From UBA7985 sp002690455 (GTDB taxonomy: Bacteria; Pseudomonadota; Alphaproteobacteria; UBA7985), in the NCBI GenBank assembly GCA_965662775.1, contig CBFIIW010000009.1, positions 47,362 through 111,361 on the forward strand: DNA of 64,000 nucleotides. The letters run 5' to 3'. The notes beneath the pieces are model-generated. The model saw only the letters and a list, made by a program, of their open reading frames with translations, did no database searches and was not told where the DNA came from. Both the position numbers and the translations under genes were made by a program. Shown here in pieces: positions 35,723 to 44,267 of this stretch (its first letter is position 1; every line of letters starts with the position of its first letter).

Positions 35723-37690
35723 ATGCAAGCCAAGTCCCTTTACCCCGTCTCCGATCGCGATGCCGCTACCGTGGCGAAAACGCATGCAACCGCCGAGCAG
35801 TACGCGGCGCTCTATGATCGATCGCTGGATGAAAACGAGACCTTCTGGGCTGAGCAGGCGCAGCGCCTCGACTGGATCTCACCCTTCACCAAGGTCCGGC
35901 ACGTGGACTATGGCGCAGGCAGTGGCACCGATGTTCAGATCCGCTGGTTCGAAGACGGGTCGCTGAACCTGTGCGTCAATGCTGTCGACCGCCACCTCCC
36001 TGAACGCGCCGACGAGGTCGCGATCATTTTTGAGGGTGATGATCCGGGTGAAGATCAGCGCATCACCTTTGGAACACTGTCGGTACGGGTGAATCAACTT
36101 GCCAACGGCTTGCGTCAAATGGGAGTTCAGAAGGGTGACAGGGTCACGCTGTACATGCCTATGATCCCCGAAGCGGCCTATGCGATGCTGGCGTGTGCGC
36201 GGATCGGCGCGGTGCATTCGATTGTGTTTGGCGGTTTTTCGCCCGAGGCCCTAGCCCAACGCATTATCGGCTGCGAGAGTGATTTCTTGATCACGGCTGA
36301 TGAAGGCCTGCGCGGGGGCAAGGCGATCCCGCTCAAGACCAACGCCGACCGCGCGATCGATATTTCCGGCCGAGATGTCGCGACGCTGGTGGTGCGGCGC
36401 ACCGGTGGAGCCGTGGACTGGAACCCGCGCGACACCTGGTACCATGAGTTGGTTGCAGATCAACCTGAGGTCTGTGAACCGGAGCCGATGAACGCCGAAG
36501 ACCCGCTGTTTATCCTCTACACGTCCGGGTCAACGGGGAAGCCGAAGGGTGTGCTCCACTCCACAGGTGGTTATGGCGTCTATGCGGCAACGACCCACCA
36601 CTTCGTATTCGACTACCGACCGGGTGAAGTGTTTTGGTGTACTGCCGACGTGGGCTGGATCACGGGCCATTCTTACATCGTCTACGGCCCACTGATAAAC
36701 GGTGCGACCACGCTGATGTTTGAGGGCGTGCCCAACTTCCCCAACGTCAGCCGCTTTTGGCAGGTGATCGAGAAGCACAAGGTGAACATCTTCTATACCG
36801 CGCCGACTGCGATCCGCGCGCTGATGCGTGAGGGTGATGACTTTGTGACGGTGGCCGATCGGTCTTCGCTCCGATTGCTGGGTTCGGTGGGCGAACCCAT
36901 CAACCCGGAGGCTTGGCGCTGGTACCACGACGTTGTGGGGGAGGGACGCTGCCCCATCGTCGACACATGGTGGCAGACCGAAACCGGTGGCATCCTGCTA
37001 ACGCCACTGCCCGGTGCCACCGACCTCAAACCAGGTTCTGCTACGCACCCGTTTTTCGGCATCGAGCCGGTCATCGTTGACAACGAGGGCGCGGAAATAC
37101 CCTGGGCGCCGGGGCAGGAAATCGAAGGAAACCTGTGCATGAGAGCCAGTTGGCCCGGGCAGATGCGCACGGTCTACGGCGACCATCAACGATTTGTCGA
37201 CACCTACTTCAGTCAGTTTCCGGGCATGTATTTCACCGGCGACGGATGCCGCCGCGACGGCGATGGCTACTATTGGATCACGGGTCGGGTCGACGACGTG
37301 CTCAACGTCTCCGGCCACCGCATGGGGACAGCTGAGATCGAGAGCGCTCTGGTGCTGCACGCGCAAGTCGCCGAGGCTGCTGTCGTCGGCTACCCGCATG
37401 AAATCAAAGGGCAGGGGATTTATTGCTACGTCACACTAAACGCTGGTGAAATGCCCTCGGAAGAACTTCGAGCGGAACTGGTACGGCATGTACGTAACGA
37501 GATCGGTCCGGTGGCAACCCCAGACTTAATGCAGTTCGCCCCTGGGCTGCCCAAGACCCGATCGGGAAAAATCATGCGACGGATACTGCGCAAGATTGCC
37601 GAGGACGACTTTGGCAACATGGGGGATACCTCGACTCTCGCTGACCCGTCGGTTGTCGACGTGCTCATCGAAAACCGAGTAAACAAGTGA
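35723..37690 (+). CDS. acsA: Acetyl-CoA synthetase (AMP-forming)
   Basis: This 655-residue enzyme activates acetate with ATP and CoA through acetyl-AMP. The AMP-binding signature YTSGSTGKPKGVLHSTGGY, the acyl pocket region TADVGWITGHSYIVYGPL and the terminal PKTRSGKIMRRILRKI, whose Lys is the acetylation-controlled catalytic residue, are all intact. The N-terminal Acs cap (residues 1-80) is present. It could also activate propionate or acrylate from nearby pathways. It is followed by a hairpin at 37727-37745 that may end the transcript. Confidence 0.95.
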   Translation: MQAKSLYPVSDRDAATVAKTHATAEQYAALYDRSLDENETFWAEQAQRLDWISPFTKVRHVDYGAGSGTDVQIRWFEDGSLNLCVNAVDRHLPERADEVAIIFEGDDPGEDQRITFGTLSVRVNQLANGLRQMGVQKGDRVTLYMPMIPEAAYAMLACARIGAVHSIVFGGFSPEALAQRIIGCESDFLITADEGLRGGKAIPLKTNADRAIDISGRDVATLVVRRTGGAVDWNPRDTWYHELVADQPEVCEPEPMNAEDPLFILYTSGSTGKPKGVLHSTGGYGVYAATTHHFVFDYRPGEVFWCTADVGWITGHSYIVYGPLINGATTLMFEGVPNFPNVSRFWQVIEKHKVNIFYTAPTAIRALMREGDDFVTVADRSSLRLLGSVGEPINPEAWRWYHDVVGEGRCPIVDTWWQTETGGILLTPLPGATDLKPGSATHPFFGIEPVIVDNEGAEIPWAPGQEIEGNLCMRASWPGQMRTVYGDHQRFVDTYFSQFPGMYFTGDGCRRDGDGYYWITGRVDDVLNVSGHRMGTAEIESALVLHAQVAEAAVVGYPHEIKGQGIYCYVTLNAGEMPSEELRAELVRHVRNEIGPVATPDLMQFAPGLPKTRSGKIMRRILRKIAEDDFGNMGDTSTLADPSVVDVLIENRVNK

Positions 37691-38019
37691 AGGTCATCTC
37701 CAGAGAACCTGCACCATTAAAACGGTCGGACCGCTGTGCGGTCCGGCGCTTGTGAGTACCGCGCAGCGTCGCTCTGCTTCGCTGCTTGGCACGACCGGGG
37801 GCGCTGCCCCATCACCGGGTCAAGGCCGCTTTGCGCCGCCGTTGGCGGTGGCGCTTCGCGCCAGCCCTGACCTGGCTCCCCCCGCGTTCGCCACGTGGCA
37901 GGGGTTCAGGCAGGCTGAACCCCTGATTTGATGCGCAGGTTGGCGATTGCCGATGGTGTCGCAATGGGGGGCCAGATTAATCGTGCGCTGGGCCTGCACG
38001 CATAAGCCAAGGGAGAAGG
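37691..38019. repeat. Palindrome-rich intergenic region after acsA
   Basis: The 329-base gap is GC-rich and full of stem-loops. At 37727-37745 CGGACCGC and GCGGTCCG form a perfect 8-bp stem with a 3-base loop, placed like an acsA terminator but without a T-run. At 37899-37925 CAGGGGTTCA and TGAACCCCTG form a perfect 10-bp stem around GGCAGGC. Between them are further GCC/GGC runs (GGCGGTGGCGCTTCGCGCC). I see no gene. The region resembles REP-type intergenic palindrome clusters. Confidence 0.6.
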
Positions 38020-39036
38020 GTGACCGTGACATTTTTGTCGACTCTGGGGGTGACTCTGCCGATTGCCGTGGTGATCGCCTTGGGCTTTTTGGCGACCTGG
38101 CGGGGCTGGTTCCCTGCCGAAGCCCTTCCTGGCGTTGGGGTCTTCGTGCGCAACTTCGCCATTCCCGCGGCGATTTTTGTCGGACTGAGTGTGCAGGATT
38201 TTGGCGCTGTCTTTCATGGCGGTTTCGTACTGGCCTTCACGTTGGCTTCATTGCTGTCGTTTTTGCTGACTTATGCACTGGTGCGGGGGCCGGGGCGCGA
38301 GGGGGCAAGCGCAGGGGCGCTGTTCGCCCTCGTGGGAGCCATGTCCAACGGAATCATGATTGGGCTGCCGCTGGTCGTGACCCTGTTTGGTCCACTGGCG
38401 TTGGCAGCCATTGCCCAACAGCTGCTTGTCGAAAACTTACTGATCATCCCGCTAGCGCTGCTTTTGGCCGATCTGGGCCAAGCTCAGATCAAATCCGCCA
38501 ATTCCGCTCAACGCCCTACCGACCACCCCGCCGTCCGATTGCTGCGGGTCCTTGGCGGTGTGGCGCGCAACCCGATTGTGATCGCCACCCTGCTGGGTCT
38601 GGTGTTTGCGGCGCTTCCTGTCGCCGTGCCAGCAGCAGTGGACCGGGCAGTTAGCCTGCTGGCCGGCAGCGCCGGCGGACTGGCGCTGTTTTTTGTCGGC
38701 GCGAGCCTCTATGGCACCCGTTTTGGTCTTGGTCTAAGCCGGGTTGCGGCGGCGGTCAGTGTAAAGATGCTGATGCACCCTATGATCATTCTGGGAGTGT
38801 TTTGGACGGTCATGCTTGTGTGGCGGGCGCTGGGGTGGCTGCCGGCGAACCCGGTGGTGGTCCACGCCTGCCTGATCATTGCCTGCTTGCCGACGGGCGG
38901 TATGCTGCCGGCTATCGCCGCGCGTTACGGTCTAGGGCAGCCGGTCTCTATGGCGTTGGCGGTCATGACGCTGATCAGCGTGGTGACCGCACCGCTGACG
39001 GTTTGGCTGGTGTTGCGTTTCCAGCCCTTTGGCTGA
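38020..39036 (+). CDS. AEC-family (auxin efflux carrier) transporter
   Basis: The 338-residue membrane protein has two five-helix halves typical of the AEC/MdcF family, with a polar central linker (QIKSANSAQRPTDHPAVR). Bacterial AEC proteins carry malonate, malate or other small acids. No substrate is implied by context. The start is GTG at 38020, or a second GTG two codons later; AAGGGAGAAGG just upstream serves either. It is followed by convergent pyrE, 37 bases away. Confidence 0.87.
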   Translation: MTVTFLSTLGVTLPIAVVIALGFLATWRGWFPAEALPGVGVFVRNFAIPAAIFVGLSVQDFGAVFHGGFVLAFTLASLLSFLLTYALVRGPGREGASAGALFALVGAMSNGIMIGLPLVVTLFGPLALAAIAQQLLVENLLIIPLALLLADLGQAQIKSANSAQRPTDHPAVRLLRVLGGVARNPIVIATLLGLVFAALPVAVPAAVDRAVSLLAGSAGGLALFFVGASLYGTRFGLGLSRVAAAVSVKMLMHPMIILGVFWTVMLVWRALGWLPANPVVVHACLIIACLPTGGMLPAIAARYGLGQPVSMALAVMTLISVVTAPLTVWLVLRFQPFG

Positions 39037-39072
39037 CCAAAGGCGGGGAGCGGTTGCGGATTCCCCCCTCAA

Positions 39073-39780
39073 CTAGGTTGTGCCAGGAATCGCCAGCTCG
39101 GCCATACCGCCGCGCTCAGCGGACCAGCCCAGCGGATCGCTGAGGAAGGCTTCGACCTGATCGAGCGTGATCTTATCAAAGGCCTGCTGTGCCCTTGCCT
39201 CCGCTAGCACGTCACGCCAGGTTGCCAATGCATGCAGGCTGACCCCGTGGGCGGCCAGTGCCGGGCGGGTCTGCTCAAAAATATCGTAGAAGAACAGCAC
39301 GAAAGTATGCGCGCACTTGCCTTGTGCAGCCCGGATGGCGTCGATGAAGCGGAATTTGGAGCCACCGTCGGTGGTTAGGTCCTCGACCAGCAACACCCGC
39401 TTCCCCGCCACGGGCGCGCCTTCGATCTGCGCGTCTCGGCCGAAGCCCTTGGGCTTCTTGCGCACGTAGTTCATCGGCAGCCCCATGCGCTCAGCGATCC
39501 ATGCGCTGAAGGGAATGCCCGCGGTCTCACCCCCGGCGATGGCGTCAAAGGCCTCCAGCCCGACGTTACGCTGCAGGGTGGCGACGGCGAAGTCCATCAA
39601 CGTGGCCCGCAACCGCGGAAACGAAATCAGACGACGGCAGTCGATGTACACAGGCGATTTCATGCCGCTGGTCAGGGTGTAGGGCTCGTCGGCGCGGAAG
39701 TTGACCGCGCCAATTTCCAAAAGGGACCGGGCTGTGATCTGCGCCATCAGGGCAGGGTCGATAAAGGCCGGAGCTTGCAT
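39073..39780 (-). CDS. pyrE: Orotate phosphoribosyltransferase
   Basis: The 235-residue enzyme makes orotidine 5'-monophosphate from orotate and PRPP. The PRPP-binding motif RVLLVEDLTTDGGSK and the YVRKKPKGFGRDAQIEG catalytic loop are present. It belongs to the longer PyrE type seen in alphaproteobacteria. It lies 47 bases downstream of pyrC on the same strand, forming a short pyrimidine biosynthesis operon. Confidence 0.96.
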   Translation of the reverse strand: MQAPAFIDPALMAQITARSLLEIGAVNFRADEPYTLTSGMKSPVYIDCRRLISFPRLRATLMDFAVATLQRNVGLEAFDAIAGGETAGIPFSAWIAERMGLPMNYVRKKPKGFGRDAQIEGAPVAGKRVLLVEDLTTDGGSKFRFIDAIRAAQGKCAHTFVLFFYDIFEQTRPALAAHGVSLHALATWRDVLAEARAQQAFDKITLDQVEAFLSDPLGWSAERGGMAELAIPGTT

Positions 39781-39826
39781 TGGGATCCTCTTGAGTGGCG
39801 GGCTTGTCGGGCAGGCGCGGCGGGGT

Positions 39827-40897
39827 TCAGGGTCTGACGCGCCAGTGCACGGGGCGCAGGGGGTCGAAGACGGTGACTGTCTGCTCCCCGATCTGTATTG
39901 GTTCGCGCGGGGGTAGGGGCGCTTCGCAACGCTCCAGAGTCAAGGTTGAGTCGTTCACCGGCAGGCCGTAGAAGCCAGCGCCAAAGCGGCTGACAAAGCC
40001 TTCTAACCGGTCTAGCGCGCCGGCGTCCTCGAAGGTCTGCGCCAGACAGGCGAGCGCGTTCGGCGCCGAAAATACACCCGCGCAGCCGCAGGCGTTTTCC
40101 TTGAGGTGGGTCGGGTGCGGGGCGCTGTCGGTTCCCAGAAAAAAGCGCGGATCACCACTGGTCGCTGCCCGCAGCAGCGCGTCCTGGTGGCTCGCGCGCT
40201 TGAGCACGGGCAGGCAGTAGTAGTGCGGTCGCAGGCCCCCCACGAGCATGTGGTTGCGGTTGAGCATGAGGTGCTGGACGGTGATGGTTGCCCCCAGCCG
40301 TCCGCTTTGGTCATCGCTGACATAGGAGACGGCCTGGGCTGTGGTGACGTGTTCCATAACCACCCGCAGGCTGGGGAAGCGGTGGCGCAGGGGATCGAGA
40401 ACGTCTTCGATAAACCGGGCTTCGCGGTCGAAGATGTCGACCTCGTCGTGGGTGACCTCGCCGTGGGTCAGCAGCGGTATGCCGCGGGCGGCCATGCGTT
40501 CGATAACCGCATCGACCCGGGTCAGATCGCGGACGCCAGCGTCTGAATTCATGGTTGCGCCGGCGGGGTAGAGCTTCACGGCCTTTATAAGCCCTGCGTC
40601 AAAGCCAGCCTCAAGGTCGTCGGGGTCGGTGGTCTCGGTTAGGTAGAGCGTCATCAGCGGGGTGAAATCGCAGCCGTTCGGGATCGCTTCACGGATGCGG
40701 TTGGCGTAGGCCTGTGCGTCGGCGACGGCCCGCACCGGTGGCACGAGGTTAGGCATGACGATGGCCCGGGAAAAGTGCCTCGCCGTGTAGGGGAGAACGG
40801 CCTGCATCATCTCGCCGTCCCGCAGATGCAAATGCCAGTCATCTGGGCGGGGAATCGTCATGGTCTGGGTCAATGTCTGGGGCGGATCAGCACTCAT
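39827..40897 (-). CDS. pyrC: Dihydroorotase (class II, PyrC type)
   Basis: This 356-residue amidohydrolase carries the metal-binding DDWHLHLRDGEMM near the N-terminus. Further motifs are the carbamylated-Lys region AVKLYPAGATMNSD, then PLLTHGEV and GTDSAPHPTHLKE with the catalytic Asp. It interconverts carbamoyl-aspartate and dihydroorotate in the cytoplasm. Length and motif spacing match E. coli-type PyrC. It is transcribed with pyrE. Confidence 0.97.
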   Translation of the reverse strand: MSADPPQTLTQTMTIPRPDDWHLHLRDGEMMQAVLPYTARHFSRAIVMPNLVPPVRAVADAQAYANRIREAIPNGCDFTPLMTLYLTETTDPDDLEAGFDAGLIKAVKLYPAGATMNSDAGVRDLTRVDAVIERMAARGIPLLTHGEVTHDEVDIFDREARFIEDVLDPLRHRFPSLRVVMEHVTTAQAVSYVSDDQSGRLGATITVQHLMLNRNHMLVGGLRPHYYCLPVLKRASHQDALLRAATSGDPRFFLGTDSAPHPTHLKENACGCAGVFSAPNALACLAQTFEDAGALDRLEGFVSRFGAGFYGLPVNDSTLTLERCEAPLPPREPIQIGEQTVTVFDPLRPVHWRVRP

Positions 40898-41056
40898 GGG
40901 GGCAGGTTTAGACTAAGCCCTGCAGACGCGTAACCCACGGCCCTGCATGGCGCAGGCGCGCTTTTCCACAGGCTTGACACAAGAGTCCTTTTGCCGAAAT
41001 ACAAATTAGAATTGCAATATCAATTGTGGCAAAAATCAAATTCAGGAGAATGTTCC

Positions 41057-41593
41057 ATGCGCCGCCTTGTCCATGCGACTGTTGCCCTCTCATTTCTGGC
41101 CCTGTCGGGCTGTGTCTTTTCGGCGCTGGATCAGCAGGTAGAGGACGCCTTGGGCACCATCGATGATGCCTCTCTGGCCACCGGTGAAGAGGCCGCTACA
41201 ATTGTCACGCACGACTGGGAAGGACTGGAAGGATCAGCCAAGATTACGCTCCAGGATGGCGTGCTGACCGTTGTCTCAGAGGGAAGCCTCGGTAAATCCA
41301 ACCGGTTGACAGCATCAAACCGCAGTTTCGAATTCAGCCGTATCGATGAGGACGGCTACGCACGGTTCGATCTGCTCGATGGCCGTATGTGTGTGGAGGG
41401 CAGCAAGAACTGTAGTCGCGAAAGATCCGGTTCCGCGACCGCCCGCTTCATCAAGTCGGGCGAGTCCGATCGCGCGGTGCTGATGATCGTGCAGTTGAAT
41501 ACCATCGGTGACAATAGCCCAATCCCATTTGTCCAGAATGGCTACTACAGCGGTACGGCTGAATATATCGTCTGGTCGTGGCTGGAGCGCTGA
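41057..41593 (+). CDS. Predicted lipoprotein of unknown function
   Basis: The 178-residue product begins with a lipoprotein signal (MRRLVHATVALSFLALSGC, lipobox LSGC), so it should be anchored by its Cys at about residue 19. After a short acidic stretch there is a domain rich in beta strands, with two Cys (RMCVEGSKNC) that could pair. I do not recognise a family. The start at 41057 is supported by CAGGAGAATG. An AT-rich promoter-like region lies at 40980-41040. It stands alone, converging on the ABC permease gene. Confidence 0.75.
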   Translation: MRRLVHATVALSFLALSGCVFSALDQQVEDALGTIDDASLATGEEAATIVTHDWEGLEGSAKITLQDGVLTVVSEGSLGKSNRLTASNRSFEFSRIDEDGYARFDLLDGRMCVEGSKNCSRERSGSATARFIKSGESDRAVLMIVQLNTIGDNSPIPFVQNGYYSGTAEYIVWSWLER

Positions 41594-41617
41594 GCCGCTC
41601 CCGGCTTGAGCTAGGCT

Positions 41618-42409
41618 TCAACGCGCGTTGCGGAGGTGCCGGTTGAGATAGACCTGCACCGTCCGCATCATCAGGATCAGGATCGCCGTAGCCAGTACGA
41701 AATAGAGGGCAACAATAGGATAAGCGATGAAAGGGTTGAAGGTTCGCTCGGCAAAATACTGGGCGTAGTAGAGCGCATCACCGCTCTGCCGCCGCACCGG
41801 GAAACCAGCGCCCAGGAACACGATCGTGGTCGCGTGGAACAGAAAGATCGCTTCGTTGGTATAGGCCGGCCAGGCCAGCCGCATCATGGTCGGAAACGTC
41901 ACGTCCCGAAACCGGTCAAAGGGGCTGAGGGCGTAGGCCCGCGCCGCCTCCAGGTCTGAGTTCGGCACCGCCCGATAAGCGCCATAGAGAATTTCAGCGG
42001 CATAGCAGGCGGTGTTGAAGAACAGCACCACGCTGGCTCCATAGGCCGCCGTGCGGAATACGCCCAGACCGAAGCTGGCAAAAATCAGATAGCCGATGAA
42101 GAACTGGATCAGCAAAGGAGTGCCACGGAAAGTGTAGATTATCACCCGCGCCGGGCCGGTCAGGTACCACTCGTTCCGCGACTTCAGCAGCGCAAGACTG
42201 AGCGCGAGGAAGAACCCGGTGGACAGCGAAATCAGTCCAAACAGGATATTGCGCAGCATGCCCGAGCCGATCAGCACGGTCATATTGCACAGGTTGATCG
42301 GCGCGCCGCCCCGGGTGTTGGTAGCCCCGGGCAAGCCGCGCTCGCCGATGCCGAAGCTGCGCAGGCCGTACTGATCCAGGGCCGTGAGGCATTCGCTGAG
42401 CATTTCCAT
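41618..42409 (-). CDS. Polar amino acid-type ABC permease (HisM-like)
   Basis: This 263-residue HisM/HisQ-family permease has the BPD-transporter domain with the EAA-loop region ALSPFDRFRDVTFPTMMRLAWP. Between the N-terminus and the first core helix there is an extra polar segment with Cys (about residues 1-55), longer than in usual HisM. It is the last gene of a three-gene unit with the other permease (3-base gap) and the ATPase. Polar amino acids, opines or betaines are family substrates. No binding protein gene is adjacent. Confidence 0.88.
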   Translation of the reverse strand: MEMLSECLTALDQYGLRSFGIGERGLPGATNTRGGAPINLCNMTVLIGSGMLRNILFGLISLSTGFFLALSLALLKSRNEWYLTGPARVIIYTFRGTPLLIQFFIGYLIFASFGLGVFRTAAYGASVVLFFNTACYAAEILYGAYRAVPNSDLEAARAYALSPFDRFRDVTFPTMMRLAWPAYTNEAIFLFHATTIVFLGAGFPVRRQSGDALYYAQYFAERTFNPFIAYPIVALYFVLATAILILMMRTVQVYLNRHLRNAR

Positions 42410-42412
42410 GGG

Positions 42413-43315
42413 CTAGACCCGCCCGCTGGATGTTTCATTGATCACCATGCCCTTGTTGAAGCGGCGCTCCAGCTGGGAAAAGACCAGTTGAGAGCCCATG
42501 GTGAGCAGCAGATAGAACAGGCCCAGCGCGATGAAATACCAGAGTTTCCAGTCCCCATGCGGGTAGGTTGAATAGCGTCGTGTCGCCATCTTTCCGAGCA
42601 GATCGGCGTAGTAGATGATGTCCTGAATCCCGAGCAGGAAGAGCAGGGGTGTCGCCTTGATCAGGATCAGCCACAAGTTCGAAAACCCCGGCAGGGCATA
42701 GCGCCACATTTGCGGAAGATGGATATCGAGGAACACCTGACGTTGGGTTAGTCCAAAGGCCGCACCGGTTTCCCGCTGGCCAAAAGGAACGGCCTTTAGC
42801 GCTCCGTCGATGATATTGGCGGCGAATGACCCAAATACGATCCCGTAGGCCACAATCGCGAGCACGATGCGGTTGAATTGAGTCGGGATGATTGCAGCGT
42901 CGGCGCAGGGTTGGATGTTTATGCCGTTGAAGAACGGCTCAGTGGCATCGCGGCAATAGATAAAGCTGTGCATGACATATTCGATGCCAATCTCGATGGT
43001 CAGTGGCACGAACAGGAAGAAAATGATGTCTGGAATGCCCCGCACCATGATCACGTACACAGTGCAGACTTGGCTGATCACCGGCCAGCGTGACGCTTTG
43101 CCCAGCGCCCCCAGAAACCCAAGGGTGAGAGCAACTGGTACGGTGAAGGCGAGGATGAGCAGCACCACACCCGCGGCACGGAAGATGCTTAGGTGCTTCT
43201 TGGTCGTGAAGTAGCAGCTGAACCATTCAACGCGGTCCCAGAGGCTGATACTCAACGTTTCGTCGCCCAGTGCGAGCTTCACCTGTTCTGCGATAGCAGG
43301 GCAATACTCGAACAT
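42413..43315 (-). CDS. Polar amino acid-type ABC permease (HisQ-like) with inserted loop
   Basis: The 300-residue permease is longer than the usual 220-240 residues. The extra length is an N-terminal extension (EYCPAIAEQVKLALGDETLS) and an insertion of about 40 residues, with two Cys (YCRDATEPFF ... QPCADA), between core helices, probably on the periplasmic side. The EAA-like GAAFGLTQRQVFLDIHLPQM loop for the ATPase contact is intact. Its ATG overlaps the ATPase stop by one base (TGATG). The insertion may shape docking of a binding protein encoded elsewhere. Confidence 0.87.
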   Translation of the reverse strand: MFEYCPAIAEQVKLALGDETLSISLWDRVEWFSCYFTTKKHLSIFRAAGVVLLILAFTVPVALTLGFLGALGKASRWPVISQVCTVYVIMVRGIPDIIFFLFVPLTIEIGIEYVMHSFIYCRDATEPFFNGINIQPCADAAIIPTQFNRIVLAIVAYGIVFGSFAANIIDGALKAVPFGQRETGAAFGLTQRQVFLDIHLPQMWRYALPGFSNLWLILIKATPLLFLLGIQDIIYYADLLGKMATRRYSTYPHGDWKLWYFIALGLFYLLLTMGSQLVFSQLERRFNKGMVINETSSGRV

Positions 43316-44148
43316 CAGCGATGATCCGAAGCGGACAGGAATTGTTGAAGTCGTTCGGACTTCGGACTGTCAAATATCTCTGTCGGCGTGCCCTCTTCCT
43401 CGATCCGACCTTGATGCAGGAACACTACCTTGTCTGCCACATCACGGGCGAAGCGCATGTCGTGAGTCACCAGCAGCATGGTGCGATCTTCCTCAGCCAG
43501 TGACTGAATGACCCGCAACACCTCGCCCTCCAATTCAGGATCAAGTGCTGATGTCGGCTCATCGAACAGCAGGGCAGTCGGGTCCATGGCAAGCGCGCGG
43601 GCAATCGCAGCGCGTTGCTGCTGACCACCCGAAAGCTGGGCGGGGAAGGCGTCGGCCTTGTCTTCGATCCCAACCCGCTTCAGCGTTTCAAGGGAACGCT
43701 GCTGGGCCTGTGCGCGATCTCGTTTGAGCACCCGCCTCTGGGGCAGCATTACGTTTTCCAGAATGGAAAGGTGTGCCCAAAGATTGAATTGCTGAAACAC
43801 CATCGAAAGGTTAGCGCGCATACGGTTGACCTGAGCCGCGCTTGACGGCACGCGACCCGCACCCCTTCGGTCAAAGCCTACGGCCTCGCCATTGATTGTG
43901 ATGTCACCGCGCTCGGGCACTTCCAGTAGGTTGACGCAGCGCAGCAGAGTCGACTTTCCCGACCCCGAAGAACCAATCATGGCCACCACGTCACCGCGGT
44001 TTGCCGCGAGATCAACACCCTTGAGCACATCCAGTGAACCGAAGGACTTTTCGATGCCGGATAGAGCAATGACCGGTCCTGACGCCGGTTGAGGGGCAGA
44101 GGTGTCTGCTGAAGGCATAAGCCATGGGTCCGATACTGTTTGGACCAA
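43315..44148 (-). CDS. Polar amino acid-type ABC ATP-binding protein (HisP/GlnQ-like)
   Basis: The 277-residue ATPase has Walker A MIGSSGSGKSTLLRCVN, signature QLSGGQQQRAAIARALAMD, Walker B LLFDEPTSALDPEL and the switch His in VTHDMRF. This is the HisP/GlnQ subgroup. The first 30 residues are not conserved, so the real start may be the ATG at 44118. It lies 119 bases downstream of the DmdA-like gene on the same strand, so they may share a transcript; if so, the transporter may import DMSP or a related substrate. Confidence 0.92.
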   Translation of the reverse strand: MVQTVSDPWLMPSADTSAPQPASGPVIALSGIEKSFGSLDVLKGVDLAANRGDVVAMIGSSGSGKSTLLRCVNLLEVPERGDITINGEAVGFDRRGAGRVPSSAAQVNRMRANLSMVFQQFNLWAHLSILENVMLPQRRVLKRDRAQAQQRSLETLKRVGIEDKADAFPAQLSGGQQQRAAIARALAMDPTALLFDEPTSALDPELEGEVLRVIQSLAEEDRTMLLVTHDMRFARDVADKVVFLHQGRIEEEGTPTEIFDSPKSERLQQFLSASDHR

Positions 44149-44267
44149 AGGTCTATTGAAAGGCAGCAGAGAGTCAAACCCTTAGGCTACAGAACCAGCT
44201 GATCTGGGCCAATGAAATCACAAGCGCACCGATGCTTTGACGATCCAGCCGGACCTTCCGGATCGGC

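Noticed and set aside
37727..37745. Rho-independent terminator after acsA
   Set aside because: The hairpin is perfect but no T-run follows, so I list it as a palindrome rather than a terminator.
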